Shown here: positions 1-9,137 of the stretch, in pieces
How the letters are laid out: each line of letters starts with the position of its first letter
How positions within the stretch are numbered: the first letter of the stretch is position 1
Assembly: GCA_029256485.1 (NCBI GenBank)
Contig: JAQSXU010000053.1
Coordinates: forward strand, 1-44,310
Length of the DNA: 44,310 nucleotides
Direction of reading: 5' to 3'
DNA from: Clostridiaceae bacterium
GTDB lineage: Bacteria; Bacillota_A; Clostridia; Clostridiales; Clostridiaceae
Position numbers and translations under genes: made by a program
The notes under the pieces: generated by a model
Seen by the model: only the letters and a program-made list of their open reading frames with translations
Database searches by the model: none
What the model was told of the DNA's origin: nothing

Positions 1-234
1 TCCCTTTATTCTTATAGAGGCATAGCTGGAGAATTTCATACCTTTTGTTTCATCAAATTTATTTATAGCATCCATGAGGCCAATCATTCCATATCCCACT
101 AAATCCTCATAGTCAATATATTTACTCTTTCCTATAATAACTCTTGAAGCAATGTATTTTACAAGTGGTATATATTTTTTCACAATTTCACCTTTTATAC
201 TTGTGTTCCTAATTTCATCTCCCGCTAAAACCAT
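1..234 (-). CDS. fliA: Flagellar sigma factor sigma-28 (FliA/SigD), N-terminal part
   Basis: First 78 residues of a sigma-70 family factor; the gene leaves the window at its left edge. The ATG (232-234) follows AGGAGGGG at good spacing. The visible protein has the start of sigma regions 1.2-2: KYIPLVKYIASRVI, then DLVGYGMIGLMDAINKF and KFSSYASIRIKG, which is the FliA/WhiG pattern rather than that of housekeeping SigA. In the family this factor directs RNA polymerase to late flagellar genes (flagellin, caps, stators). It sits at the 3' end of the early flagellar operon, as in Bacillus and Clostridium, so it is made only after basal-body genes are transcribed. A sigma-28-type promoter is visible before the flagellin gene in this same window. 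The C-terminal DNA-binding region 4 is not seen. Confidence 0.93.
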   Translation of the reverse strand, partial: MVLAGDEIRNTSIKGEIVKKYIPLVKYIASRVIIGKSKYIDYEDLVGYGMIGLMDAINKFDETKGMKFSSYASIRIKG

Positions 235-267
235 AATCGCCCCTCCTAGTTTCAAAATAAATAAAAA

Positions 268-906
268 CTATTTTACTTTATCAATGCTTTTCTTTCTCTG
301 CTCTCTCATGAGTTCAAAAATATATCTTATTATTCTTTCTATATTTTCATTTAACATATCCTGAAATGCAATTCCACACACATGTTTCTTGTCTACATTT
401 AGTTCATGTCTAACAACTTTACCTTTTAAAACTAAGTTATCATCTTTAAGTGGTATATTCATTATTAAGTTATTTCCCATTTTTAAAGGTCTGCTGGTAA
501 CAAGTCTTAATCCGCCCCCGCTTATATCAATTACCAAAGCATCAAAAAACTCAATTTTATTAGTACCTTCCGCTAATGTACAGCTAATATCAATTAATGT
601 TTCCATTCTCACATAATTTCTTCTCTGAATTTTAGTAAAACTTGATGGATACTTTAGTAAAATTACATATATCTTATCTATCTTTCGCCCTGTAACACTA
701 GTTTTAAATTTATAAGCATCACCTTCATGATAAAAAATAATTTCAACACTTTCGCCTAAACTCAGAGGCAGGTACATACCTTCCCTTACAGGAATACTGA
801 TTGCTATATTTTCTGCATCAATATCTTGAACATTACTTACATACGCATCGTCCTTATAAATTACATCAATTTTGCTGTTTATCTGAAGTTTAACTTTATT
901 GGCCAA
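268..906 (-). CDS. PilZ-domain c-di-GMP receptor, flagellar brake (YcgR/YpfA-like)
   Basis: Cytosolic protein of about 212 residues with a YcgR-type N-terminal beta-barrel and a C-terminal PilZ domain. Both c-di-GMP contacts are present: RNYVR (RxxxR) near residues 96-100 and DISGGG (DxSxxG) near 127-132. In the YcgR/YpfA family the ligand-bound protein slows the flagellar motor by binding stator or rotor. Its place between flhG and fliA supports a motility role. Start choice: a GTG at 913-915 directly abuts the GAGGAG ribosome site, whereas a TTG at 904-906 lies 8 bases from it, so TTG is preferred. A GGDEF protein encoded further right could supply the ligand, but that link is inference. 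Confidence 0.88.
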   Translation of the reverse strand: MANKVKLQINSKIDVIYKDDAYVSNVQDIDAENIAISIPVREGMYLPLSLGESVEIIFYHEGDAYKFKTSVTGRKIDKIYVILLKYPSSFTKIQRRNYVRMETLIDISCTLAEGTNKIEFFDALVIDISGGGLRLVTSRPLKMGNNLIMNIPLKDDNLVLKGKVVRHELNVDKKHVCGIAFQDMLNENIERIIRYIFELMREQRKKSIDKVK

Positions 907-925
907 ATTACTCACTCCTCATTTA

Positions 926-1798
926 CTAGGAAAAAATACTGAAAATTTTCTTGAATAACCCTTGAACTCCAAAACTGTTTTCTTTTTTCTCCATACCGCT
1001 TAATTTATCTGCTATTATTTTTATATCTTTTGCCGCATCACTATAAGGATGTGAAATTACAAATGGTTTTTGTTCTCTGACTGCTTGAACAAGTTTTCTA
1101 TCATCAGAAATACTTCCCAAGTATTCCAAATTCAGCTTTAAAAAATTCCAACAGGCATTATAAAATTTATTAAATGTTTTTAAGCCCTCATCATTATCAA
1201 AAACTCTGTTCACCACAACCTTAGCAGTATTTTTCAATTTAAAATGTGCTACTGCCTTCAGCAGACTATATGCATCAGTTAATGATGTTGGTTCCGGTGT
1301 GGTAATAATAATCAGTTCCTCACAGCATGCAATAAATCCAAGTACACTTCTGTTTATTCCTGCACCAGTATCCATTAATATGTAATCCAGATTATTTAAG
1401 GAGGTCAAGCTATTTATAAATCCCTCTCTTTGAGCTTCTGTTAGCTCTTCAATTTTATTTAACCCAGTACCTCCCGGAAGTAACTTTACTCCAAAAGGGC
1501 CTTCAATAATTACATCATCTATGGTTCTATTGTTGAATATTATATCATAAACGTTATATCTGGGTAAAAAACCCATTAATATGTCATCGTTACCCATTCC
1601 CATATCTGCATCAAATATCATGACTTTATGTCCCATTTTTGATAATGTAATGGCTGTATTTACAACAAAATTACTTTTTCCAACTCCGCCCTTACCAGAG
1701 GTTACAGTAATAATCTTAGGTCCATTGCAGCTTTTATGTACATTGCTGTCTACATTTTCTACGGCTAATTGTCTTAGTCTTTGCGCCTGGTCTAGCAT
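926..1798 (-). CDS. flhG: MinD-like ATPase FlhG (YlxH), flagellar number regulator
   Basis: ParA/MinD superfamily ATPase of 290 residues. The deviant Walker A motif SGKGGVGKSN lies at about residues 34-43, followed by the IFDADMGMGNDD switch region and YILMDTGAGI. The N terminus, LDQAQRLRQL, matches the DQAxxLR activator helix that in FlhG stimulates the GTPase of FlhF. The C terminus has basic and hydrophobic residues suited to a membrane-targeting helix (LFKKIFSIFS). The family controls the number and placement of flagella. The start overlaps the end of flhF by 7 bases, which implies translational coupling, and the two products are known partners. Confidence 0.93.
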   Translation of the reverse strand: MLDQAQRLRQLAVENVDSNVHKSCNGPKIITVTSGKGGVGKSNFVVNTAITLSKMGHKVMIFDADMGMGNDDILMGFLPRYNVYDIIFNNRTIDDVIIEGPFGVKLLPGGTGLNKIEELTEAQREGFINSLTSLNNLDYILMDTGAGINRSVLGFIACCEELIIITTPEPTSLTDAYSLLKAVAHFKLKNTAKVVVNRVFDNDEGLKTFNKFYNACWNFLKLNLEYLGSISDDRKLVQAVREQKPFVISHPYSDAAKDIKIIADKLSGMEKKENSFGVQGLFKKIFSIFS

Positions 1799-2973
1799 AT
1801 ACTGTCCTCCCCTAATATAAGTTTTGTCAGTTCCATACTGCTCAAAGTTTTTATATCATCTGGAACACTTTGACCGGTGGTAATAAAGCTGATTGGCTTT
1901 TTTGCACTGCTTACAATGTTTAAAATTGACCCATAGGTAGATGTTTCATCCATTTTTGTAATTATTACATTTTCATAATTTAAAATCCCATATCCCTTTA
2001 CAATATTGGCAATATCCTTAGCCTTCGTGGTACAGCTAATGACTAAATGTATATTATTGCTGTTTATCTTTTCAATATAGGCTCTCAATTCAGAAATCTG
2101 CATCACATTTTTACTGCTTCTGCCTGTGGTATCTATTAATATTACATCACAGCCCTTCATTTCCTCTACAGCTGACTCCATTTCCTTTATTGTCATAACT
2201 ACTTTAAATTGAATGTTCATTATTTCAGCATAGGTTTTTAACTGCTCTACAGCACCTATTCTATATGTATCTATGGTAATTAACCCAACCTTTTTCTTTT
2301 CCAGAAGAGCTAATTTTCCAGCTAGTTTTGCTATGGTGGTAGTTTTTCCTACCCCCGTTGGTCCCACTAGAACCACAGGGCCCTCAAGTTTAGGGTTATT
2401 AACCTGTATAAGGCTGCTCAGCACTTCTTTTGCCTTGTCAAACTCGTCTCTTTCATCTTCCATGCTGTTTATTTCACTCACAATACCCTGTACAATATTA
2501 TCCCTAACATCATTTTCAAGAAGAGCTTTTTCAACTTTACTTTCTTCTTTAACTTTACTGTTACTTCCTGCTGTTAAATTACTTAGCATTTGTTTCATTT
2601 CAGACATTTCTTTTATAAGATTTTCCTGCAGATCCACTTTTGAGTTATTTGTTCTTTTGTATGTATCATAATCTGAACTTTTATTAGTCTTTTCAACTGG
2701 ATTATTTTTTTCCTTAAATTTATCACTGCTTATTAATCTCTTAAGAGCCTCAACACTTTCAGATATAGCTGAGTCCTCATATTTATAGCTGTCATTCTTT
2801 TTTACTCTGTCAACAGCAGCTGTAACCTCTACTATTTTTTTTGAAAAGATTCCTAACAAACCAGGTGGTTTAATTTTTCTCTGACTAACAATTACAGCCT
2901 CTTTACCTAAGTCCTGGCGTATTTTACTCAATGCCTCATTCATATCCTTTGCCAAGTATTTCTTAATAATCAT
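1792..2973 (-). CDS. flhF: SRP-type GTPase FlhF
   Basis: 393 residues with the three-part FlhF layout. An N-terminal basic domain opens with MIIKKYLAKDMNEALSKIR, a charged linker runs to about residue 150, and a C-terminal SRP-GTPase NG domain follows. The P-loop is GPTGVGKTTT at about 204-213; ITIDTYRIGAVEQL is the G2/G3 region, DTTGRS replaces the usual DTAGRS, and TKMDET is the G4 region (usually TKxD). FlhF is a membrane-associated GTPase that marks the site of flagellar assembly and is stimulated by FlhG. The start codon overlaps the flhA stop by one base (TAATG), so the two genes are translationally coupled. Confidence 0.94.
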   Translation of the reverse strand: MIIKKYLAKDMNEALSKIRQDLGKEAVIVSQRKIKPPGLLGIFSKKIVEVTAAVDRVKKNDSYKYEDSAISESVEALKRLISSDKFKEKNNPVEKTNKSSDYDTYKRTNNSKVDLQENLIKEMSEMKQMLSNLTAGSNSKVKEESKVEKALLENDVRDNIVQGIVSEINSMEDERDEFDKAKEVLSSLIQVNNPKLEGPVVLVGPTGVGKTTTIAKLAGKLALLEKKKVGLITIDTYRIGAVEQLKTYAEIMNIQFKVVMTIKEMESAVEEMKGCDVILIDTTGRSSKNVMQISELRAYIEKINSNNIHLVISCTTKAKDIANIVKGYGILNYENVIITKMDETSTYGSILNIVSSAKKPISFITTGQSVPDDIKTLSSMELTKLILGEDSIC

Positions 2974-5039
2974 TAGATAGTAACAACCCCTTCAGTTCTT
3001 ATTTCCACATCATTTGGAATTTCGTTTAAGGACAGCACACTTACCCCTGGAAAAACCATTTCTATCAATCTCCTAAATGAAGGTCTTATTTTAGGAGAAA
3101 CTAGTACAACAGGCTGGTTTTCGTAAAAATATACATTGTCTATAGTAGCTTTTAAAGAGCTTAATATTTTTTCTGTAGTATCTGGATCCACAGCCGGGAA
3201 TGACCCCTGCATGGATTTTTGAATATTTTTTGCTATAACATCCTCTATATTTGGAGCTAATGTTATAACACTTATGGCACCATTTTCATTAATAAATGGA
3301 TTTGAAATACTTCTTCCCAATGCCAGCCTCACATATTCTGTAAGAAGCTCTATATCCTTTGTCATCCTGGAATTATCCGCAAGTGATTCCAAAATTGTTA
3401 CCATATCCTTTATTGGAACTCTTTCTCTTAATAAATTTTGAAGCACCTTTTGAATTTCACCCAAAGTCATCAAATCAGGAAGCAATTCTTCTACTACAGC
3501 ATTGTATTTTTCCTTTACTGAATCAATAATAAGTTTTGTTTCCTGTCTTCCAAGCAATTCGTAGGAGTGGTTCTTTATGGTTTCAGTTAAGTGTGTCACC
3601 ATTACAGTAGTAGGATCTACCACTGTTAACCCTTTGATTTCAGCATCTTCTCTCTGATCTTTATTAATCCATGTTGCAGGAAGTCCGAAAGCTGGTTCAA
3701 CTCCCTTTATACCCTGAATTTCACAATCACCATTAGTGGGATCCATGCAAAGAAGCATATTTGGCATTAATTCACCCTTTGCAACTACAGTACCTCTAAT
3801 TTTAATAACATATTCATTGGTCTTTAATTGAAGGTTGTCCCTGATTCTAATAGGCTGAACCACAATGCCCATTTCAATGGCACCCTGTCTTCTTACAGAT
3901 GTAATTCTCTGAAGTAAATCTCCACCTGAGGATTCATCTGCCAATGGAATTAATCCATAACCTATTTCAACCTCCATAGGTTCAACATTTATTAAATTCA
4001 TTACATTTTCAGGTTCTCTATTTTCAATTTCAGTTGCGGCAGCTTGTTCACTCTCCATGTTCTGCACAATTTGTGATTTTTCTTCCTTATATAATAAGTA
4101 AGAAAGAATACCAGCAGCCACTGCTAAAATAAAAAATGCTAAATGTGGAAGTCCTGGTATAATTGCTAAAAGTAATAATGCTGCTGCTGCAATTGCAATA
4201 ACCTTTGGAAAGGTTGTTAACTGCTTTACTGCCAGTGAACCAAAATTATCATCACTGCCTGAACGGGTAACCAAAATACCTGAAGCTGTAGATATAAGCA
4301 AAGCAGGAACCTGACTTACCAATCCATCACCAATAGTCAATATGGTGTAGGTTTGTGCTGCAGTTGTTATGGATTTCCCCTGAATAGCAACTCCAATTAT
4401 AATACCTGCTAAAATGTTAATCGCAGTAATGATTAGTCCGGCAATGGCATCACCCTTTACAAACTTTGAAGCACCATCCATAGCTCCATAAAAATCAGCC
4501 TCTTGCTGCAACTTTTTTCTCTTTTCCCTGGCCTGGATTTCATCTAATAAACCTGCATTTAAATCAGCATCAATACTCATTTGTTTACCAGGCATAGCAT
4601 CCAAAGTAAATCTTGCAGAAACCTCTGCAACTCTTCCAGCACCGTTAGTAATAACAACGAATTGAATGATAACAATAATTAAAAATATAATAATACCGAC
4701 TACATAGCTTCCTCCTACAACAAAGCTGCCGAAGGAGTTAATTACTTCCCCTGCATAACCATTTAAAAGTATTAATCTTGTAGAGGAAATATTAAGTGCA
4801 AGTCTAAACAATGTAGTTATTAATAAAAGTGTTGGGAAAACTGAAAATTGTAATACCTCTGTGGTAAACATGGTAAGGAGGATAATTATTACAGATATAG
4901 TTATATTTAATGATAACAAAACATCTAACAATGCTGCTGGTAAAGGAATTATTATCATAAATACAATAGCTAATACTACAAAAGCCATTAATACGTCTAT
5001 ATTATTTTTAACATTAAATCTACTTTTACTGCTTTCCAA
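2973..5039 (-). CDS. flhA: Flagellar export gate protein FlhA
   Basis: 688 residues, normal for FlhA. About eight membrane helices fill the first 330 residues and contain the conserved cytoplasmic FHIPEP signature (GRVAEVSARFTLDAMPGKQM region). A large cytosolic substrate- and chaperone-binding domain makes up the rest. With FlhB, FliP, FliQ and FliR it forms the proton-driven export gate of the flagellar type III apparatus in the MS ring. The start is a TTG at 5037-5039, 8 bases after GGAG, and no better ATG is nearby. It lies between fliR-flhB and flhF in the usual order. Confidence 0.95.
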   Translation of the reverse strand: MESSKSRFNVKNNIDVLMAFVVLAIVFMIIIPLPAALLDVLLSLNITISVIIILLTMFTTEVLQFSVFPTLLLITTLFRLALNISSTRLILLNGYAGEVINSFGSFVVGGSYVVGIIIFLIIVIIQFVVITNGAGRVAEVSARFTLDAMPGKQMSIDADLNAGLLDEIQAREKRKKLQQEADFYGAMDGASKFVKGDAIAGLIITAINILAGIIIGVAIQGKSITTAAQTYTILTIGDGLVSQVPALLISTASGILVTRSGSDDNFGSLAVKQLTTFPKVIAIAAAALLLLAIIPGLPHLAFFILAVAAGILSYLLYKEEKSQIVQNMESEQAAATEIENREPENVMNLINVEPMEVEIGYGLIPLADESSGGDLLQRITSVRRQGAIEMGIVVQPIRIRDNLQLKTNEYVIKIRGTVVAKGELMPNMLLCMDPTNGDCEIQGIKGVEPAFGLPATWINKDQREDAEIKGLTVVDPTTVMVTHLTETIKNHSYELLGRQETKLIIDSVKEKYNAVVEELLPDLMTLGEIQKVLQNLLRERVPIKDMVTILESLADNSRMTKDIELLTEYVRLALGRSISNPFINENGAISVITLAPNIEDVIAKNIQKSMQGSFPAVDPDTTEKILSSLKATIDNVYFYENQPVVLVSPKIRPSFRRLIEMVFPGVSVLSLNEIPNDVEIRTEGVVTI

Positions 5040-5082
5040 GCTTAAAGCTCCTCTCTCTGCTTTTATACACCTTCATATGTAT

Positions 5083-6909
5083 CTACTTTTTCTTAAGTTT
5101 ATATACTATAGCTAATATCTCTGCCACTGCTTCATACATATCAACTGGTATCTCATTATCTAACTCAACCTTTTCAAAAATCAATCTTGCCAGCGGCCTG
5201 TTTTCAATAATTGGAATATCAAACTGTTTCGCTTTTTCCTTAATCTTCAATGCTATGTAATCTGCTCCCTTTGCTATAACCTTAGGTGCGCTCATTCCAT
5301 CTTCATACATTAAAGCTATAGAAATATGGGTTGGGTTTGTTACTACTACTGTAGCTTTTGGTACTTGAGACATCATTCTGCCCATGGCAAGCTGTCTTGC
5401 AATTTGTTTTCTTTTACTTTTTACCTCTGGATCTCCTTCATCCTGCTTAAATTCCTCTTTAACTTCCTGCTTAGTCATTCTCAAATCCTTTTTAAATTGA
5501 AATCTTTGAAAAATATAATCTGCCAGTGCTATTGCCATCATTATCACAGTTATCTTTGCAAATATGCTTACAATTAAACTTCCTAAATGCTTAAATATAC
5601 CTGCAGGAGTAAGACTTCCTATGGTGAGAATGTCTATATAATTATCCCTAATGAAGGTATAGCCTACATACCCTACTATTATTACCAGCGCCAGATCTTT
5701 AAAAAGTTCAACAAAGCTTCTTAAAGAAAACATTCTTTTAAATCCATTAATTGGATTCAATTTCTTAAAATCCGGCTTGATAGGTTCTTTAGAAAACAAT
5801 ACTCCTGTTTGCAAAAAGTTAGCGAAAATACCCATAAACATGATGGGAAGCACTATGGGCAAAAACACAACTGCAATTCTGTAAATGGATATCAATGTGA
5901 TTTTTAAAATACTGCTGTAGTCTAATGACATGTTTAAATAACTGCTTAAAAATACAGTTAATGTATCCTTAAAACTTGTAATCATGTATTGACCTAAAAT
6001 TAAAATTACTAATGTAGAGGCCAGTAATGTAAGAGATAAAGCCACTTCTTTACTTTTAGCAATTTGTCCTTTTTTCCTGGCTTCACTCTTTTTTCTTGGA
6101 GTAGCTTCCTCCGTTTTATCCTCTGAGGCAAATATGAGAAGTACAGGTATTGTTTTATAAAAACCTTTGAACACATCTGGCATGGACTCAAAGGAACTAA
6201 CTATTAAATTAATAATTAAAGGAAGTGCCAGTGAAAATACAGCTAGTCCAACTACAATTTTTATTGGCAGTCCTAAAATCATTACATTTAATTGGGGCAC
6301 TGTTCTTGCAACTAAACCCAAGGTAAAGTCCGTTATAAGTATAATCAATACAATAGGTATTGCTATTTTCACGCCTATAGAAAAAAATTCTGCAAATGCC
6401 TTTACAATCTGCATTATTGAATTTTGATATAAAACAAAATTTCCAATATGTACATAATTAAAACTATCTATCAGCTGCCTAATAAGCATATGATGACCAT
6501 CTATAATTAAAAATATGATGATGCTTATCCAGTACATTAAATGCTCTAACAAAGTTGTATTACTGGTGGAAGTTGGATCATACATTGTTATCATTCCAAA
6601 TCCAATCTGCAAATCCATTAAACTTCCTGCAAACCTAATAAAGTTGAAGCATAAATTTGTTATAAAGCCTAATGTTAATCCTGTTATGATTTCATTAATA
6701 GCTGCAATAATAAATAATCCCATAGAATTTATAGTTGGTACATTGCTGGTGTATATTCCTGGCATTAATATGTATGATAAAACTAAAACTAAACCTACTT
6801 TAACAGCGTTAGGAGTTCCCTTAGGGAAAAAAATAGGAACCGTTATAAAAAAAGCAGTTAGTCTTATAAAAACAAAAATCAGTGCAGTGAAATATGCCAC
6901 ATTAATCAA
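5083..6909 (-). CDS. fliR-flhB: Fused flagellar export proteins FliR-FlhB
   Basis: A single 608-residue reading frame joins two normally separate gate proteins. Residues 1 to about 258 are FliR, with six membrane helices starting VAYFTALIFVFIRLTAFF. From about 263 comes FlhB, beginning EDKTEEATPRKKSEARKKGQ, then four membrane helices, then the cytosolic autocleavage domain with the NPTH motif at about residues 525-528. FlhB cleavage between N and P switches export from rod/hook to filament substrates. Such fusions are known in some clostridia and indicate that the two subunits touch in the gate. The start is TTG (6907-6909), 8 bases after GGAGGGAG. The join occurs without a stop or internal start at the usual FlhB N terminus. 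Confidence 0.94.
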   Translation of the reverse strand: MINVAYFTALIFVFIRLTAFFITVPIFFPKGTPNAVKVGLVLVLSYILMPGIYTSNVPTINSMGLFIIAAINEIITGLTLGFITNLCFNFIRFAGSLMDLQIGFGMITMYDPTSTSNTTLLEHLMYWISIIIFLIIDGHHMLIRQLIDSFNYVHIGNFVLYQNSIMQIVKAFAEFFSIGVKIAIPIVLIILITDFTLGLVARTVPQLNVMILGLPIKIVVGLAVFSLALPLIINLIVSSFESMPDVFKGFYKTIPVLLIFASEDKTEEATPRKKSEARKKGQIAKSKEVALSLTLLASTLVILILGQYMITSFKDTLTVFLSSYLNMSLDYSSILKITLISIYRIAVVFLPIVLPIMFMGIFANFLQTGVLFSKEPIKPDFKKLNPINGFKRMFSLRSFVELFKDLALVIIVGYVGYTFIRDNYIDILTIGSLTPAGIFKHLGSLIVSIFAKITVIMMAIALADYIFQRFQFKKDLRMTKQEVKEEFKQDEGDPEVKSKRKQIARQLAMGRMMSQVPKATVVVTNPTHISIALMYEDGMSAPKVIAKGADYIALKIKEKAKQFDIPIIENRPLARLIFEKVELDNEIPVDMYEAVAEILAIVYKLKKK

Positions 6910-6943
6910 GTCAATGTCTCCCTCCTACCAACCAGCACATTTG

Positions 6944-7213
6944 TCATTTGGTTATGTTAACAATAAGTGCAAAAATTCTTTCTGTAAAGTTAACCATTTC
7001 ATGAAGCATCCAGCTTCCTGTTAATATTCCTATTAAAGCTATTGCAATAAGCTTTGGCACAAATGTTAAAGTCTGCTCTTGAATCTGAGTAGTAGCCTGA
7101 AAAATACTGATAAGTAAGCCAACTACAATGGACACACCAAGAATTGGTCCTGCTACCATTAATCCAGTTTGTATTGCATCTTTTACAATTCCTATAACTA
7201 AATTTTCACTCAT
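6944..7213 (-). CDS. fliQ: Flagellar export gate protein FliQ
   Basis: 89 residues with two membrane helices (about 15-40 and 50-75), the normal size and shape of FliQ. The sequence MSENLVIGIVKDAIQ, followed by GPILGVSIVVGLLISIFQATTQI and QEQTLTFVPK, is typical. FliQ packs with FliP and FliR as the helical core of the flagellar export gate. The ATG overlaps the end of fliP by 8 bases, and fliR-flhB follows 34 bases after its stop, so fliP-fliQ-fliR keep the standard order. Confidence 0.94.
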   Translation of the reverse strand: MSENLVIGIVKDAIQTGLMVAGPILGVSIVVGLLISIFQATTQIQEQTLTFVPKLIAIALIGILTGSWMLHEMVNFTERIFALIVNITK

Positions 7214-7949
7214 TCATATACCTCACGAAAAACTTAAAATATAATTTAAATGGAAGGGAAATTAAAGTTGGCGGAAGCATAAACATTCCCATTGACATAA
7301 GTACACTAGAAACAACTAAATCTATAATCATAAATGGAATAAATAATAGAAAACCTATTTGAAAAGCAGTCTTCAGCTCGCTTATAACAAATGCTGGAAC
7401 TACTACATATAAAGGTACATTATCCTTTGTAATGTCACTGCCTAATTTTGCTTCATCCATAAAAAGCTTTAAATCTTTTGTTCTGGTTTGCTTAAGCATA
7501 AATGTTCTTAAAGGCTTGGCTCCTTCTTCTATGGCAGCAGATTGAGTAATTTTGTTTTGCAAATATGGCTGCACTGCCTTAGTATTAACTTCATTTGCCA
7601 CAGGAGTCATAATAAAAAAGGTTAAAAATATTGCTAAACCAATAAGCACTTGATTTGGCGGAGACTGCTGTGTTCCCAAGGCACTCCTTAAAAATCCAAA
7701 AACCACTACAATTCTAACAAAGCTAGTCATCATCACAATAAAAGACGGAAGTAATGTGAGCACTGTCAGCATTAACAAAAGTTTTATGTTGTCCACATAT
7801 TCAGTTGGTGTATTTGCTGCATCCGTTGATATATTTATTTTCGGAATGGGTATGGTTTCAGGAGCTGCATGAACTACTTTAAAAGAAAAAAGCATTATTG
7901 CAGCAAAAGCCATTACAAATATTAGTACCTTGCCCTTTTTCATATTCAT
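7206..7949 (-). CDS. fliP: Flagellar export gate protein FliP
   Basis: 247 residues beginning with a cleavable-type signal sequence (KKGKVLIFVMAFAAIMLFSF, then HAAPE), as usual for FliP. Three or four membrane helices follow, with family signatures TSFVRIVVVFGFLRSALGTQ and QVLIGLAIFLTFFIM, and DLVVSSVLMSMGMFMLPP near the C terminus. FliP forms the pentameric core of the export gate with FliQ and FliR. The start has an AAGGAAG site a few bases upstream. A second in-frame ATG two codons later is also possible and would barely change the product. Confidence 0.95.
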   Translation of the reverse strand: MNMKKGKVLIFVMAFAAIMLFSFKVVHAAPETIPIPKINISTDAANTPTEYVDNIKLLLMLTVLTLLPSFIVMMTSFVRIVVVFGFLRSALGTQQSPPNQVLIGLAIFLTFFIMTPVANEVNTKAVQPYLQNKITQSAAIEEGAKPLRTFMLKQTRTKDLKLFMDEAKLGSDITKDNVPLYVVVPAFVISELKTAFQIGFLLFIPFMIIDLVVSSVLMSMGMFMLPPTLISLPFKLYFKFFVRYMNE

Positions 7950-7983
7950 ATTTCTTCCTTTTCTATATAATGTAATATTTCAT

Positions 7984-8355
7984 CTATTCTCTTCGCTTTT
8001 TAATTAAATTGGATAATGACCACTTATTAAGTCCAGTATTTTCATAAAATTCCTTTAGTGAACTGAACTCCGGTATAGTGTTTGCTTGTTCCAGCTTAAG
8101 TAATTCTTCCTGAGAAATAGTTTTTAAAATTTCTACTTTATTTAATGTGGTTGAAATCACATATGCTGTATCTCCTATTTTTACAACTACCAAATTACTT
8201 TCCTTAGAGAGAGGAACTCTTTCTAAAACCTTAATATACTTGCCGTTCTGCATCTGCTGCAGTTTACTTCCCCCAAATTTTAAGGAAAGATAAATTAGGA
8301 AAATAACAAAAGGTAAAAAAACAATTATTTTTAAAAGCATACTGAAAAATTCCAT
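7984..8355 (-). CDS. fliO: Flagellar biosynthesis protein FliO
   Basis: 123 residues with one N-terminal membrane helix (about 5-25) and a small cytosolic domain carrying the FliO pattern: KFGGSKLQQMQNGKYIKVLERVPLS, broken here as GKYIKVLERVPLS plus ESNLVVVKIGDTAYVISTT. FliO assists assembly of the FliP ring and is not part of the final gate. It lies between fliL and fliP, the standard position for fliO (also called fliZ in Bacillus). The sequence is short and poorly conserved, so the call rests on motif and order together. Confidence 0.85.
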   Translation of the reverse strand: MEFFSMLLKIIVFLPFVIFLIYLSLKFGGSKLQQMQNGKYIKVLERVPLSKESNLVVVKIGDTAYVISTTLNKVEILKTISQEELLKLEQANTIPEFSSLKEFYENTGLNKWSLSNLIKKRRE

Positions 8356-8392
8356 TATCCAATTCCCTTCTTAAAATCCTAGTAAAGTCTTA

Positions 8393-8890
8393 TTACTGAA
8401 CAATAATATCATAAAAATAAATGTTATCCAGCTGCCCATTTGCAAATAGTGGATTTAACCTTTGCAGTATTTCCTTTTTCATGTCTTCTGTTCCCTTAGC
8501 AGTAAAATCTGTTGACTTTTTCGCTCTTAAAACACTATTTATGGCATCTCTTATTATTGGCTTTTTTGTATCCAGTTCCTTGTCCAATTTTTTATTTTCA
8601 TATCCTAAATAAACCTTAACCTTAAGATATCTTTTTCCATCATCATCAGCTAAATTCACAAGAAAATCATCTGTACTATAGGTTCTTTCAGATACCACTG
8701 CAGTTGCTACATTTGTTGTGTTTGCAGTACTTTGAACTGGAAGCACATTTGTTTTTGCCTGAGAATTATTAGATTTGGAAAAGAAATAATAACCTGCAAA
8801 AGCTCCTCCTCCTACAGCAGCTATGGCTAATAGCGCAATAAGAATAATTTTTAATTTCCCGCGTTTTTTTTCTTTTTTTTCTTCACTCAA
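8393..8890 (-). CDS. fliL: Flagellar basal body-associated protein FliL
   Basis: 165 residues: a short basic cytosolic tail, one membrane helix at about residues 15-34 (KIILIALLAIAAVGGGAFAG), a low-complexity linker, and an extracytoplasmic domain with the FliL pattern TDDFLVNLADDDGKRYLKVKV (about 73-93). FliL surrounds stator units and stabilises torque generation. It normally lies beside motA and motB; here those genes are absent from the local operon although FliL is kept. The ATG has a weak site, and the product begins with a lysine-rich stretch. Confidence 0.9.
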   Translation of the reverse strand: MSEEKKEKKRGKLKIILIALLAIAAVGGGAFAGYYFFSKSNNSQAKTNVLPVQSTANTTNVATAVVSERTYSTDDFLVNLADDDGKRYLKVKVYLGYENKKLDKELDTKKPIIRDAINSVLRAKKSTDFTAKGTEDMKKEILQRLNPLFANGQLDNIYFYDIIVQ

Positions 8891-8927
8891 TTTTTTGCCG
8901 CCCCCTTAAATAGTGAATCTTCATTTT

Positions 8928-9137
8928 TCATTTTCTGTTATCCTCCCCATAACCAAAAGTAAAAATTTTTCTCTTATAGCTATAAACTTTAGATAGTATA
9001 TCATCTATAGAATCTTCCACTAAGTACTTTTTACCATTAGTAAGGGTAATTAAACTTTCAGGAACTTCCTCCAGCTTTTCAATATGATCTGCATTTAATA
9101 TGAATTCTTTATGATTTAGTCCTGTAAGTTTTATCAA
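8928..9137 (-). CDS. flbD: FlbD-family flagellar protein
   Basis: 69 residues of the small FlbD/YlzI family (MIKLTGLNHKEFILNADHIE, then TLTNGKKYLVEDS), a soluble protein of unresolved function found between flgE and the motor genes in many Firmicute flagellar operons. The start is TTG (9135-9137), behind a weak GGTGA site; the family's usual MIKLT start supports it. It is the first gene after the 480-bp repeat-rich gap that separates it from flgE, so it may need a separate promoter or read-through across those hairpins. Confidence 0.85.
   Translation of the reverse strand: MIKLTGLNHKEFILNADHIEKLEEVPESLITLTNGKKYLVEDSIDDILSKVYSYKRKIFTFGYGEDNRK

Noticed and set aside
6515..7024. Plus-strand 169-codon frame opposite fliQ and fliR
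   Set aside because: Antisense shadow of two genes with clear family membership and ribosome sites.
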